Translations under genes and position numbers: made by a program
Notes under the pieces: generated by a model
What the model saw: only the letters and a program-made list of their open reading frames with translations
Databases searched by the model: none
What the model was told of the DNA's origin: nothing
Assembly: GCA_934590135.1 (NCBI GenBank)
Contig: CAKTOT010000019.1
Span: 1 to 29,659, forward strand
Direction: 5' to 3'
DNA: 29,659 bases
From: an uncultured Muribaculaceae bacterium
GTDB lineage: Bacteria; Bacteroidota; Bacteroidia; Bacteroidales; Muribaculaceae
Part shown: piece by piece, positions 1-6,093 of the stretch
Layout: each line of letters starts with the position of its first letter
Numbering within the stretch: position 1 is the stretch's first letter

Positions 1-48
1 ATGTGAGACTCTATATATGTGTTCGAAAGGATATGTATGGGATAGTCT

Positions 49-75
49 AAAAAAAATTTTTTTTTTGGGGGGGGG
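49..75. repeat. Compound homopolymer tract A8-T10-G9
   Basis: Eight A (49-56), ten T (57-66) and nine G (67-75) follow each other without interruption, in a non-coding stretch about 230 bases upstream of the first gene. Such runs are prone to slippage, so the length may vary between cells, or the lengths may be a sequencing or assembly error. No gene overlaps it. It lies about 105 bases upstream of the -7 box proposed for the first gene, so a direct effect on that promoter is uncertain. Confidence 0.85.
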
Positions 76-180
76 TAATCCTGCGTATGGTAGACTTGTG
101 CAAGCAAAGCGCTACATATTGCTTGACATTTGTATGTAAAATGTAATCGTATGCAGATGGTGTAAATGATAAATTGTGTG

Positions 181-188
181 TAATTTTG
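181..188 (+). promoter_or_regulatory. Putative -7 promoter box of the secreted-protein gene
   Basis: TAATTTTG matches the Bacteroidetes sigma-ABfr -7 consensus TAnnTTTG. The expected -33 TTTG about 19-21 bases upstream is not clear, so the match rests on the -7 box alone. If used, the leader would be about 110 bases and would contain all three T6-CAGTT repeats. Confidence 0.4.
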
Positions 189-215
189 CAGCGGTCAAAA
201 AGGCCAATGGGTACA

Positions 216-303
216 TTTTTTCAGTTGATAGATACAGCCTCATTAATTAGGCATATCTTTTTTTCAGTTATATATAATAAGTACAATTACTATTTTTTCA
301 GTT
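216..303 (+). repeat. Three copies of an 11-base T6-CAGTT element before a start codon
   Basis: TTTTTTCAGTT occurs at 216-226, 259-269 and 293-303. The last copy abuts the ATG at 304 directly. Spacings are 43 and 34 bases, so this is not a simple tandem repeat. All copies would lie in the leader RNA if the proposed promoter at 181-188 is right. They could be a protein-binding or translation-initiation element; the function is unknown. Confidence 0.6.
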
Positions 304-1665
304 ATGAAGAGGATTCAAATTGCCACAGCCATAGCCTTGGGCTTAATGGCTGTCAGCGCTTCAGCAGCAGGCAACAACATCAGCAAGCTCAAAGCGCGTT
401 ATGCCGCCGATTCCGGCGATGCAACCACCGAAGCGCCTATATGGTGTCCGGGCACGCAGCTATACTCGAGCATCAAGGATGGCGCGTGGAACAACGATCG
501 TCGATACACGACTACCTACAATCGTCAGGGCAAGGTTTTGACCGATGTCAGCGAGGACCTCAACTGGACCTCCGAGTCGACCACTGCACGGTATACTCGC
601 GATGAGTATACCTACAACGAAGACGGGCAGCGTCTTACGGGGCTCACTAAGAGCGGCAATAGTCTTGACGCGATGAGCGAGACCTCGAAATTCGAGTTTA
701 CGTACGATGCAGTAGTGCCCACTTTCATCACCTCATACACTCGTTTTGTCATGAGCGACGGTGCATGGGTACAAGACAAATCTTCGTATAAATACGATGT
801 GACGCGCGATGCGCAAGGGCGTGTCACCGAGGTGCTTCGTTCCGACTGGGATGTTATGGGCGGATATGTTCCGGCGTCCAAAAGTGTGATCGCCTATGGA
901 GAGGACAATAAACCTGCGACCATTACCTCCTACACCTACAGCGAGAATTGGGAAACGGGCAAATACGAGTGGAGCCAGGGGTCGACGCTGGGCAATATCG
1001 TTTGGAAAGAGTGTAACAACCAGATACTGAACGGCGGAGCGCTCTATCAGGGAGCCAACCGCATTCTCAGTGCCAGCCATATCTCCGACGGCAAGGAAAC
1101 CGGCACGGTGAAAGTGGTCTACGGACCGGGCGAGAAAGATTATACCACCACGGACGAAAGCATCGATCCGTACTGGGGCGACCGCAATATCGTGGTCACC
1201 GAGTGGCGCGAGATCAATCCCTACAACAGTTTTTCGATCAAGGAAAGCACGACGACCTACGCCGAAGGCAGCGACGAGCCCAGCGAAAGCGGCAGTTTTG
1301 AGTCCATCACTCGCGATGCTTACGGCAATCTGCTTGAAGGAATCTTGACGATGACTTACTATGGTATGACCAACGAGATTGAGCACCAGACCGGTGTTGT
1401 AGAGTACGATGCCACTTACGGCTATCCGTTGGTATATACCGAGAGCCAAAAAAGCTTCTATGGTGACGAGCAAGAGCCTTTCCTGCGCAAGGAATTCTCC
1501 GATTACGTGAATATGGGCGGTGTCAACGACATAAGCGTAGACGGCAACGATGCCGATGCTCCCGTAGAGTATTACAACTTGCAAGGTGTGCGTGTCGAGG
1601 TTCCCGCCACCGGCTTGTATATACGTCGTCAGGGCAGCCGCACTGCCAAAGTTATCGTCAAGTAA
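304..1665 (+). CDS. Secreted YD-repeat-like protein with a possible type IX C-terminal sorting signal
   Basis: I do not recognise a named family. The 453-residue product starts with a clear signal peptide (basic MKR, hydrophobic residues 5-20, cleavage likely after SASA). The body is rich in Tyr, Asp, Thr and Ser and carries loosely repeated Y-x-Y/D-x-x-G-x-x segments (for example YTYNEDGQRL and TRDAQGRVTEV), like YD/RHS-type beta repeats. The last ~35 residues (YYNLQGVRV ... GLYIRR ... AKVIVK) match the shape of a type A C-terminal sorting domain of the type IX secretion system: YNLxG, then GLYI, then a basic KVIVK end. That porQ lies next downstream fits, but cargo status is an inference. 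The gene is followed by its own terminator, so it is probably monocistronic. The ATG at 304 is chosen because the signal peptide begins there. Confidence 0.75.
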   Translation: MKRIQIATAIALGLMAVSASAAGNNISKLKARYAADSGDATTEAPIWCPGTQLYSSIKDGAWNNDRRYTTTYNRQGKVLTDVSEDLNWTSESTTARYTRDEYTYNEDGQRLTGLTKSGNSLDAMSETSKFEFTYDAVVPTFITSYTRFVMSDGAWVQDKSSYKYDVTRDAQGRVTEVLRSDWDVMGGYVPASKSVIAYGEDNKPATITSYTYSENWETGKYEWSQGSTLGNIVWKECNNQILNGGALYQGANRILSASHISDGKETGTVKVVYGPGEKDYTTTDESIDPYWGDRNIVVTEWREINPYNSFSIKESTTTYAEGSDEPSESGSFESITRDAYGNLLEGILTMTYYGMTNEIEHQTGVVEYDATYGYPLVYTESQKSFYGDEQEPFLRKEFSDYVNMGGVNDISVDGNDADAPVEYYNLQGVRVEVPATGLYIRRQGSRTAKVIVK

Positions 1666-1746
1666 GACACTCGGCCGTCAGACAAGACGTACCTATACCC
1701 GATAGACACGTCACCGACAGGAGGGCGTGCAATATATAGAATGCTT

Positions 1747-1793
1747 GAAGGGCTGTGCCGCTTACATTTTGCGGCACAGTCCTTCCAATTTTC
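1747..1793 (+). terminator. Intrinsic terminator of the secreted-protein gene
   Basis: A 15-base-pair stem (1747-1761 with 1771-1785, one G-U pair) encloses a 9-base loop and is followed by a short T-rich stretch (CAATTTTC). It lies about 80 bases past the stop codon at 1665. The T-tract is short, but the stem is long and nearly perfect. Confidence 0.75.
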
Positions 1794-1910
1794 AGGCGGA
1801 GCAAAAGCATAGTCGGTGATTGTAGCCAAACACCTCGTACACAAGAAGATGTATAGCGTGCTATACTATGGACGCCATAGAATTGCGGCTATATAATCAT
1901 CGTTTTGCGA

Positions 1911-1953
1911 CAAGTGCGGTTACAATATAATGGCAAGTGCGAGCACAATATAA
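1911..1953. repeat. 20-base direct repeat upstream of the porQ promoter
   Basis: Positions 1911-1930 and 1934-1953 share CAAGTGCG, four variable bases (three mismatches), then CAATATAA. The 23-base centre-to-centre spacing is about two helical turns, and the pair ends 40 bases upstream of the -33 element of porQ. This arrangement would suit a dimeric activator or repressor site, but no regulator is identified. Confidence 0.55.
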
Positions 1954-1992
1954 TAATGTAGGGAGTTTTGCCGTTAATGATAGAGGGGGAAT

Positions 1993-2023
1993 TTTGGCAT
2001 TAAACAAAAGATGCGTAATTTTG
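1993..2023 (+). promoter_or_regulatory. Bacteroidetes-type promoter of porQ
   Basis: TTTG at 1993-1996 (-33) is separated by exactly 19 bases from TAATTTTG at 2016-2023 (-7), matching the Bacteroidetes consensus TTTG-N19-21-TAnnTTTG. Transcription would begin near 2030, leaving a leader of about 12 bases before the ATG at 2042. This is the clearest promoter in the window and probably drives the porQ-cmk-ispH unit. Confidence 0.8.
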
Positions 2024-2041
2024 CCCCGAGATTAGACAGAC

Positions 2042-3136
2042 ATGCAGAATAGAGATCCATATTCAAAGAGCGCCATCGGAACCTATATATATAATATTAT
2101 AGGGCGAAGCGTGCGAGCTTCGGCCATACGCAGTGTCGTGGTCGTGATAATACTGTGTACCACGTCTTTATATGCCTCAGGGCGTGACGGCGATCAGTCA
2201 TACAGTTTTCTGAATGTAACATCGTCGTCTAAGATTTACGGTCTTGGCGGGATGAATATTTCGCTGGTAGACGATGACGTCATGACCACCGATCAGAATC
2301 CGGCGTTGCTGGGTCAGGAGATGAGTGACCAATTGGCGTTAAACTATATGCGGTATATCGGCGGGGCCAATTTTGCCGGGGTACGTTATGCCCGAAAGGT
2401 AGGTGCGCACGGCACCTGGGGAGCAGCGATACAGTACAACGGTTATGGTTCAATGAAAGAGACCGATGAGATGGGCAATATCACGGGAACAATTTCGGCG
2501 CAAGATGTGAGTTTCAGCGGCCAATATTCGTATGATATTACCGATCGGTTGCGCGGTGGCGTCAATGTCAAGTTTCTGTACAACGCCTACGCCGGGTATA
2601 CGGCTATGGCACTTGCCACCGACCTGGGTATCAATTATTACGATGACGACAAAGACCTGTCATTGTCCTTTGTAGCGGCCAATCTCGGCGGTCAGATCAA
2701 GAAATTTGACAATAGTTACGACCGGTTGCCTATAGACTTGCGTTTGGGATGGTCCCAGACTTTCGGGTCGTTGCCGATACGCTTCTCGGTGACAGCGTGG
2801 AACTTGACCAAATGGCATATGCCGTATTACGAGAGCGGAGACGGAACCGAGACGGGCGAATTCAAGCGCAAAGACAGCTTCAGCAGCAATCTTTTCAGGC
2901 ACTTGGTATTCGGCGCCGATCTTGTATCCAGTCCCAACTGGTACTTAGGCATCGGCTACAACTACAAGACGCGTACGGATATGAGTACCTATTCGCGTAG
3001 TTTTGTCTCCGGATTTTCGATTGCCGGCGGCATCCGCGTCAAGGCTTTCGGCGTAGGCATAGCGCTGGCCCAACCGCACACGGGCGCTACAACCCTGATG
3101 CTGAACATTTCGTGCAATCTGCGCGACCTGCTTTAA
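2042..3136 (+). CDS. porQ: Type IX secretion system outer membrane protein PorQ
   Basis: PorQ is an outer membrane beta-barrel protein of the PorP/SprF-like fold. In the type IX system it takes part in the attachment complex that fixes cargo to the cell surface (family knowledge). The 364-residue product has an unusually long polar N-terminal stretch (residues 1-30) before the hydrophobic signal core (VVVVIILCTTSLYASG, about 32-47). The mature part begins with the family-typical run SYSFLNVTSSSKIYGLGG, followed by DQNPALLG, then amphipathic strands with alternating aromatic residues to the end. Order with cmk and ispH downstream is the same as in Porphyromonas, which supports the call. The ATG at 2042 sits about 12 bases after the predicted transcription start; no later ATG would keep the signal sequence. 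Confidence 0.85.
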   Translation: MQNRDPYSKSAIGTYIYNIIGRSVRASAIRSVVVVIILCTTSLYASGRDGDQSYSFLNVTSSSKIYGLGGMNISLVDDDVMTTDQNPALLGQEMSDQLALNYMRYIGGANFAGVRYARKVGAHGTWGAAIQYNGYGSMKETDEMGNITGTISAQDVSFSGQYSYDITDRLRGGVNVKFLYNAYAGYTAMALATDLGINYYDDDKDLSLSFVAANLGGQIKKFDNSYDRLPIDLRLGWSQTFGSLPIRFSVTAWNLTKWHMPYYESGDGTETGEFKRKDSFSSNLFRHLVFGADLVSSPNWYLGIGYNYKTRTDMSTYSRSFVSGFSIAGGIRVKAFGVGIALAQPHTGATTLMLNISCNLRDLL

Positions 3137-3204
3137 CGACTGCCGGGAATAGGCAGCGCCCCACCCCTCCCGACTGAGGGTACTAATCCACCAACGCCGC
3201 CAAG

Positions 3205-3267
3205 GTCCTTAGAGTCCTTAGAGTTCTTAGGGTCCATAAGGACCTTAAAGACATTAAGTATTTAAAA
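3205..3267. repeat. 9-base phased array, class A, copy 1 (porQ-cmk spacer)
   Basis: Seven consecutive 9-base units: gtccttaga, gtccttaga, gttcttagg, gtccataag, gaccttaaa, gacattaag, tatttaaaa. Phase is kept exactly although units diverge. Within it, 3229-3235 and 3240-3246 can pair as a 7-base-pair hairpin with an ATAA loop. It lies between the porQ stop (3136) and the cmk start (3318). The unit is near-self-complementary (GTCC.../...GGAC), so the RNA could fold on itself. Confidence 0.8.
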
Positions 3268-3317
3268 TAGAAACAGACTACCGGCCCCTCGAAATCGGGG
3301 CACAACAGATATATCCA

Positions 3318-4037
3318 ATGAAGTTCACTGATAAAGAGTTACACCATAAGCCCATCATCATTGCCATAGACGGTTACTCGTCTTCGGGCAAGAGTACTAT
3401 GGCCAAGGCATTGGCTGCGGCCATGGGCTACCGCTATGTAGATTCGGGCGCAATGTATCGTTCGGTGGCGTTGTACGCCCTTGACCACGGTATGATTGAT
3501 GCCGAGGGGCATATTGACCGAGCCGCCTTAGAGCGAGCGTTGCCCGAGCTGGACATAGACTTTGCCGTCCAAGCCGACGGGAGCCAGCACACGATGCTCA
3601 ACGGAGTAGATGTTGAGGGTGAGATACGCACCCTGCGCGTGTCCAATGCCGTTTCCGGCGTTTCGGCCATACCGAGCGTGCGTACGCGCCTGACGGCGAT
3701 GCAGCAAGCCATGGGGCAACGTCGCGGCATAGTTATGGACGGGCGCGACATAGGCACCACGGTATTTCCGGATGCCGAGTTGAAGGTATTTGTCAATGCG
3801 CCGGCGGAGACACGAGCGATGCGTCGCTATCTTGAGTTGAAGCAAAAAGGCGACACCGCCGACACCTACGAGGCCGTACTGGCGAATGTGCGCAGTCGCG
3901 ACCATCAGGACGAGACGCGCGCCGTCAGCCCGTTGCGTCGGGCGGATGATGCCATCGACCTGGACAATAGCGATATGACGCCGCAGCAGCAATTAGATTG
4001 TCTCAAAGAACTGGTACAACGGGTTTTGGACCGATGA
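3318..4037 (+). CDS. cmk: Cytidylate kinase
   Basis: This enzyme phosphorylates CMP and dCMP with ATP in pyrimidine nucleotide recycling, in the cytoplasm. The 239-residue length fits the family (about 220-230) with a short N-terminal extension. The P-loop is GYSSSGKST at residues 19-27, followed by the CMP-kinase signature YRYVDSGAMYRSVALYAL (about 37-54). The later motif MDGRDIGTTVFPDAELKVF and the arginine-rich lid (RAMRRY) are also typical. The gene follows porQ after a repeat-filled spacer, and its stop overlaps the start of ispH by four bases (ATGA at 4034-4037), so the two are translationally coupled. Confidence 0.95.
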   Translation: MKFTDKELHHKPIIIAIDGYSSSGKSTMAKALAAAMGYRYVDSGAMYRSVALYALDHGMIDAEGHIDRAALERALPELDIDFAVQADGSQHTMLNGVDVEGEIRTLRVSNAVSGVSAIPSVRTRLTAMQQAMGQRRGIVMDGRDIGTTVFPDAELKVFVNAPAETRAMRRYLELKQKGDTADTYEAVLANVRSRDHQDETRAVSPLRRADDAIDLDNSDMTPQQQLDCLKELVQRVLDR

Positions 4038-4933
4038 TGCCTCAAATAGAGATAGATGCCAGCTCGGGCTTTTGCTTCGGGGTGGTCAACGCCATAGCCA
4101 AGGCCGAGGAAGAATTGAAGCGTCAGCCTGCGTGCCGTCTGTACTGTCTGGGCGACATCGTACACAATAGTATGGAAGTCGAGCGGCTGCGTCGCGCGGG
4201 GTTGCAGACAATCACGCATGACGAGCTGTCACGACTACACGATGTGCGTGTGCTGTTGCGAGCCCACGGCGAGCCGCCGGCGACCTACGCCACAGCGGCC
4301 GAGCGCGGCATCACGCTTATAGATGCCACCTGCCCGGTAGTGCTGCGGCTACAGCAGCGTATCAAGCACGATTACGATGAGGCCCGGCGTCAGGGCAAGG
4401 CCTTGCAGATAGTCATCTACGGCGGACGCGGCCACGCCGAAGTCAACGGACTGGTAGGTCAGACCGATGGCACCGCCATAGTCGTGGAAGACCTCGGCGG
4501 GCTTGACGCGCTCGATTACGACACCGATATCGCGCTGTACAGCCAGACCACCAAGTCCCTTGAGGGTTTCACCGCCATCATCGGCGAGATACGGCGGCGA
4601 ATGCACGAGGGTGCGCGTTTCACTTATGCCGACACCATCTGCCGTCAGGTGGCGCACCGCGGCGAGCACTTGCGCGACTTTGCACGCGCCCATGACGTTG
4701 TGATATTTGTGGCCGGGGCCAAGAGCAGTAACGGCCGTGTGCTTTACGGGCACTGCCGCGAGGCCAATGAGCGCAGCTACTTGGTGGCCGAGAGCAAAGA
4801 TGTGCGCCCCGAGATGACTGCCGGCGCCACATCCATAGGCATCTGCGGCGCCACCTCCACACCTCGATGGCTCATGGAAGACATAGCGCACGATATCCGC
4901 CGGTATTACGCCGATAGCGACACGAATCGATGA
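4034..4933 (+). CDS. ispH: 4-hydroxy-3-methylbut-2-enyl diphosphate reductase
   Basis: IspH (LytB) carries out the last step of the MEP isoprenoid pathway: iron-sulfur-dependent reduction of HMBPP to IPP and DMAPP. The three cluster cysteines are visible as C14 (SSGFCFGV), C100 (DATCPVV) and C203 (DTICRQV). Substrate-binding histidines appear in DIVHN, RAHGEPP and GHAEVNG, the proton-relay Glu in HAEVNG, and the Ser/Asn motif in KSSNGRVLY. The 299-residue length is normal. I set the start at the ATG of 4034, which overlaps the cmk stop as ATGA; a second ATG follows at 4037. The open frame extends upstream to a TTG at 3998, but that would add 12 residues not seen in the family. The 3' end overlaps the exonuclease start in the same ATGA fashion (4930-4933). 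Confidence 0.95.
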   Translation: MMPQIEIDASSGFCFGVVNAIAKAEEELKRQPACRLYCLGDIVHNSMEVERLRRAGLQTITHDELSRLHDVRVLLRAHGEPPATYATAAERGITLIDATCPVVLRLQQRIKHDYDEARRQGKALQIVIYGGRGHAEVNGLVGQTDGTAIVVEDLGGLDALDYDTDIALYSQTTKSLEGFTAIIGEIRRRMHEGARFTYADTICRQVAHRGEHLRDFARAHDVVIFVAGAKSSNGRVLYGHCREANERSYLVAESKDVRPEMTAGATSIGICGATSTPRWLMEDIAHDIRRYYADSDTNR

Positions 4934-5427
4934 ATGACTTTGTAGCCATAGACGTCGAGACCGCCAACAACGAGCCCTCAAGCATCTGCGCCATAGGGGC
5001 GGTCAAGGTGCGCGAGGGCGTCATCGTCGACAGCATCTACACCTTGGTATGTCCCGAGCCGGAATACTACTCGCGGTTTTGCACGGCTGTACACGGTATC
5101 ACTAGTGCCGACACAGCTGACGCGCCGAGTTTCGGCACGGTATGGCGGCGCATATATGCATGGGCCGAAGGATTGCCTCTGGTGGCACACAACGCCTCCT
5201 TCGACCATCGGTGCATCAATGCCGCCTGCCGCGTGTATCAGCTTGAGCCACCAGAGCAGGAATTCAGGTGCACACTACAGGCCGCACGACGAGCCATACC
5301 CAAGGCGCAGTGTCCTTCCAAGTCGTTACCGTGCTTGTGCAGCTATCTGGGCATACCTTTTGACCACCACCACAACGCCATGGCCGATGCGCAAGGGTGC
5401 GCCCGACTGGCTATGGTATTGCTATAA
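4930..5427 (+). CDS. DnaQ-like DEDDh 3'-5' exonuclease domain protein
   Basis: This is a single-domain exonuclease of the DnaQ/epsilon superfamily, 165 residues. All four acidic residues and the histidine are present: D8 and E10 in AIDVET, D92 in AHNASFD, and H148 with D153 in HHNAMADA. The family hydrolyses DNA or RNA from the 3' end with two metal ions. There is no BRCT, helicase or polymerase fusion, so whether it proofreads, repairs or trims RNA cannot be told. It starts within the ispH stop codon (ATGA, 4930-4933), which makes co-translation with ispH likely. Synteny with isoprenoid genes is probably operonic convenience rather than shared function. Confidence 0.88.
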   Translation: MNDFVAIDVETANNEPSSICAIGAVKVREGVIVDSIYTLVCPEPEYYSRFCTAVHGITSADTADAPSFGTVWRRIYAWAEGLPLVAHNASFDHRCINAACRVYQLEPPEQEFRCTLQAARRAIPKAQCPSKSLPCLCSYLGIPFDHHHNAMADAQGCARLAMVLL

Positions 5428-5437
5428 GATGGCCGAG

Positions 5438-5479
5438 CCGCCACAATACATACGCGAACCGCCACACTACATACTCAAA
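5438..5479. repeat. Tandem pair of 21-base repeats in the exonuclease-lipoprotein spacer
   Basis: Positions 5438-5458 and 5459-5479 are adjacent copies that both begin CCGCCACA and share TACATAC, with three mismatches in 21. They fill most of the 71-base spacer between the exonuclease stop and the next ATG. The unit length is again a multiple of three. Confidence 0.65.
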
Positions 5480-5498
5480 AAAGAGGAGACATCACACT

Positions 5499-5897
5499 AT
5501 GACGATACACACATTAAGTATACAGCATATAACACATAAAAAGCCGACACGGCGTGCCAAGTATACGGCGTACACATCGAACGCCGAACGCCTGCGGCGT
5601 ATACGTCATGCGGCGTCCTCGGTTGTTGCGGCCGTTCTGGTTGCGACATTAGGCGCATGCTCCGACAGCAGCCGCACCGCCCCCACTCCTGAGAACATCA
5701 CCCCCATTGAGGACGTTGCTCGGCGTGATGCACAGCGCGTTATGTCAGCGCCGGATGCGCGCGAGTGCGAGCGAATACTTCTGGACATCCGTGCCAAGGA
5801 ATACGCCCTACGACACAAGGGGTATGTCCACAGCGCCGACATCTACATCGAAGCCGTACGTGCCACATTGGACACGGTTGCCATAGACGCCTTGTAG
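5499..5897 (+). CDS. Small putative lipoprotein of unknown function
   Basis: I do not recognise a family. The 132-residue product has a lipobox-like sequence (VLVATLGAC, Cys near residue 54) after a hydrophobic stretch. The region before it, about 38 residues, is strongly basic (RRAK, RLRRIRHA) and much longer than a normal signal n-region, so either the true start lies downstream at a non-ATG codon or the leader is unusual. The part after the Cys is acidic and helical (DVARRDAQRVMSAPDARECERILLDIRAKEYALR). The ATG at 5499 is preceded by a Shine-Dalgarno-like AGGAG (5484-5488), rare in this window, which decides the start. The open frame continues upstream to 5397 but overlaps the exonuclease. 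It is probably the last gene of the porQ unit. Confidence 0.6.
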   Translation: MTIHTLSIQHITHKKPTRRAKYTAYTSNAERLRRIRHAASSVVAAVLVATLGACSDSSRTAPTPENITPIEDVARRDAQRVMSAPDARECERILLDIRAKEYALRHKGYVHSADIYIEAVRATLDTVAIDAL

Positions 5898-5958
5898 CCG
5901 CAGACTAAGACGGCCGACAAACGGGCGTTGCGGGCAGTCATTTTTCCGAGAATACGGG

Positions 5959-5989
5959 TGTGTATTTTCAGAAAAATTTCTTAACTTCG
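5959..5989 (+). promoter_or_regulatory. Putative promoter of the PEP-binding/receiver gene
   Basis: TAACTTCG at 5982-5989 is one base from the -7 consensus TAnnTTTG. A TGTG at 5959-5962 stands 19 bases upstream in the -33 position (consensus TTTG). The transcript would start near 5996 and give a leader of roughly 98 bases. Confidence 0.5.
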
Positions 5990-5999
5990 CGGAAACAAA

Positions 6000-6093
6000 A
6001 GCGGCTATACGAGAGAGTTCGGCATCGGTCGGCATCGGTCGTAAGGATAGCCGTACGAAAGACTCCTGCACCCAACTTACGGATTTTTAGGGA
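6000..6093 (+). promoter_or_regulatory. Possible structured leader of the PEP-binding/receiver gene
   Basis: CGGCTAT (6002-6008) can pair with ATAGCCG (6047-6053), closing a loop that contains two exact tandem copies of GGCATCGGTC (6021-6030 and 6031-6040). The structure would lie in the leader RNA just before the ATG at 6094. I do not recognise a known riboswitch class. Confidence 0.4.

Larger units (their letters stand above)
1..303. other. Intergenic region before the first gene
   Basis: I see no convincing gene here. The stretch is AT-rich and holds the A8-T10-G9 tract (49-75), a -7 box like TAnnTTTG at 181-188, and three copies of an 11-base T6-CAGTT element that lead up to the start codon at 304. 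A reading frame that opens at 174 runs into the secreted-protein gene out of frame and is not supported. Confidence 0.6.
1666..2041. other. Intergenic region between the secreted protein and porQ
   Basis: No gene is supported here. The region holds the terminator at 1747-1793, a 20-base imperfect direct repeat (1911-1930 and 1934-1953), and the porQ promoter (1993-2023). The rest is AT-rich sequence in which I see nothing specific. Confidence 0.65.

Noticed and set aside
733..1584. A 283-residue - strand gene
   Set aside because: It lies entirely antisense to the secreted-protein gene, which has a signal peptide, terminator and sorting tail.
3284..3302. A terminator between porQ and cmk (GCCCC ... 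GGGGC)
   Set aside because: The stem has only five base pairs and no T-tract follows.
3998..4033. TTG start of ispH at 3998
   Set aside because: The ATG at 4034 gives the normal family length and the ATGA coupling with cmk.
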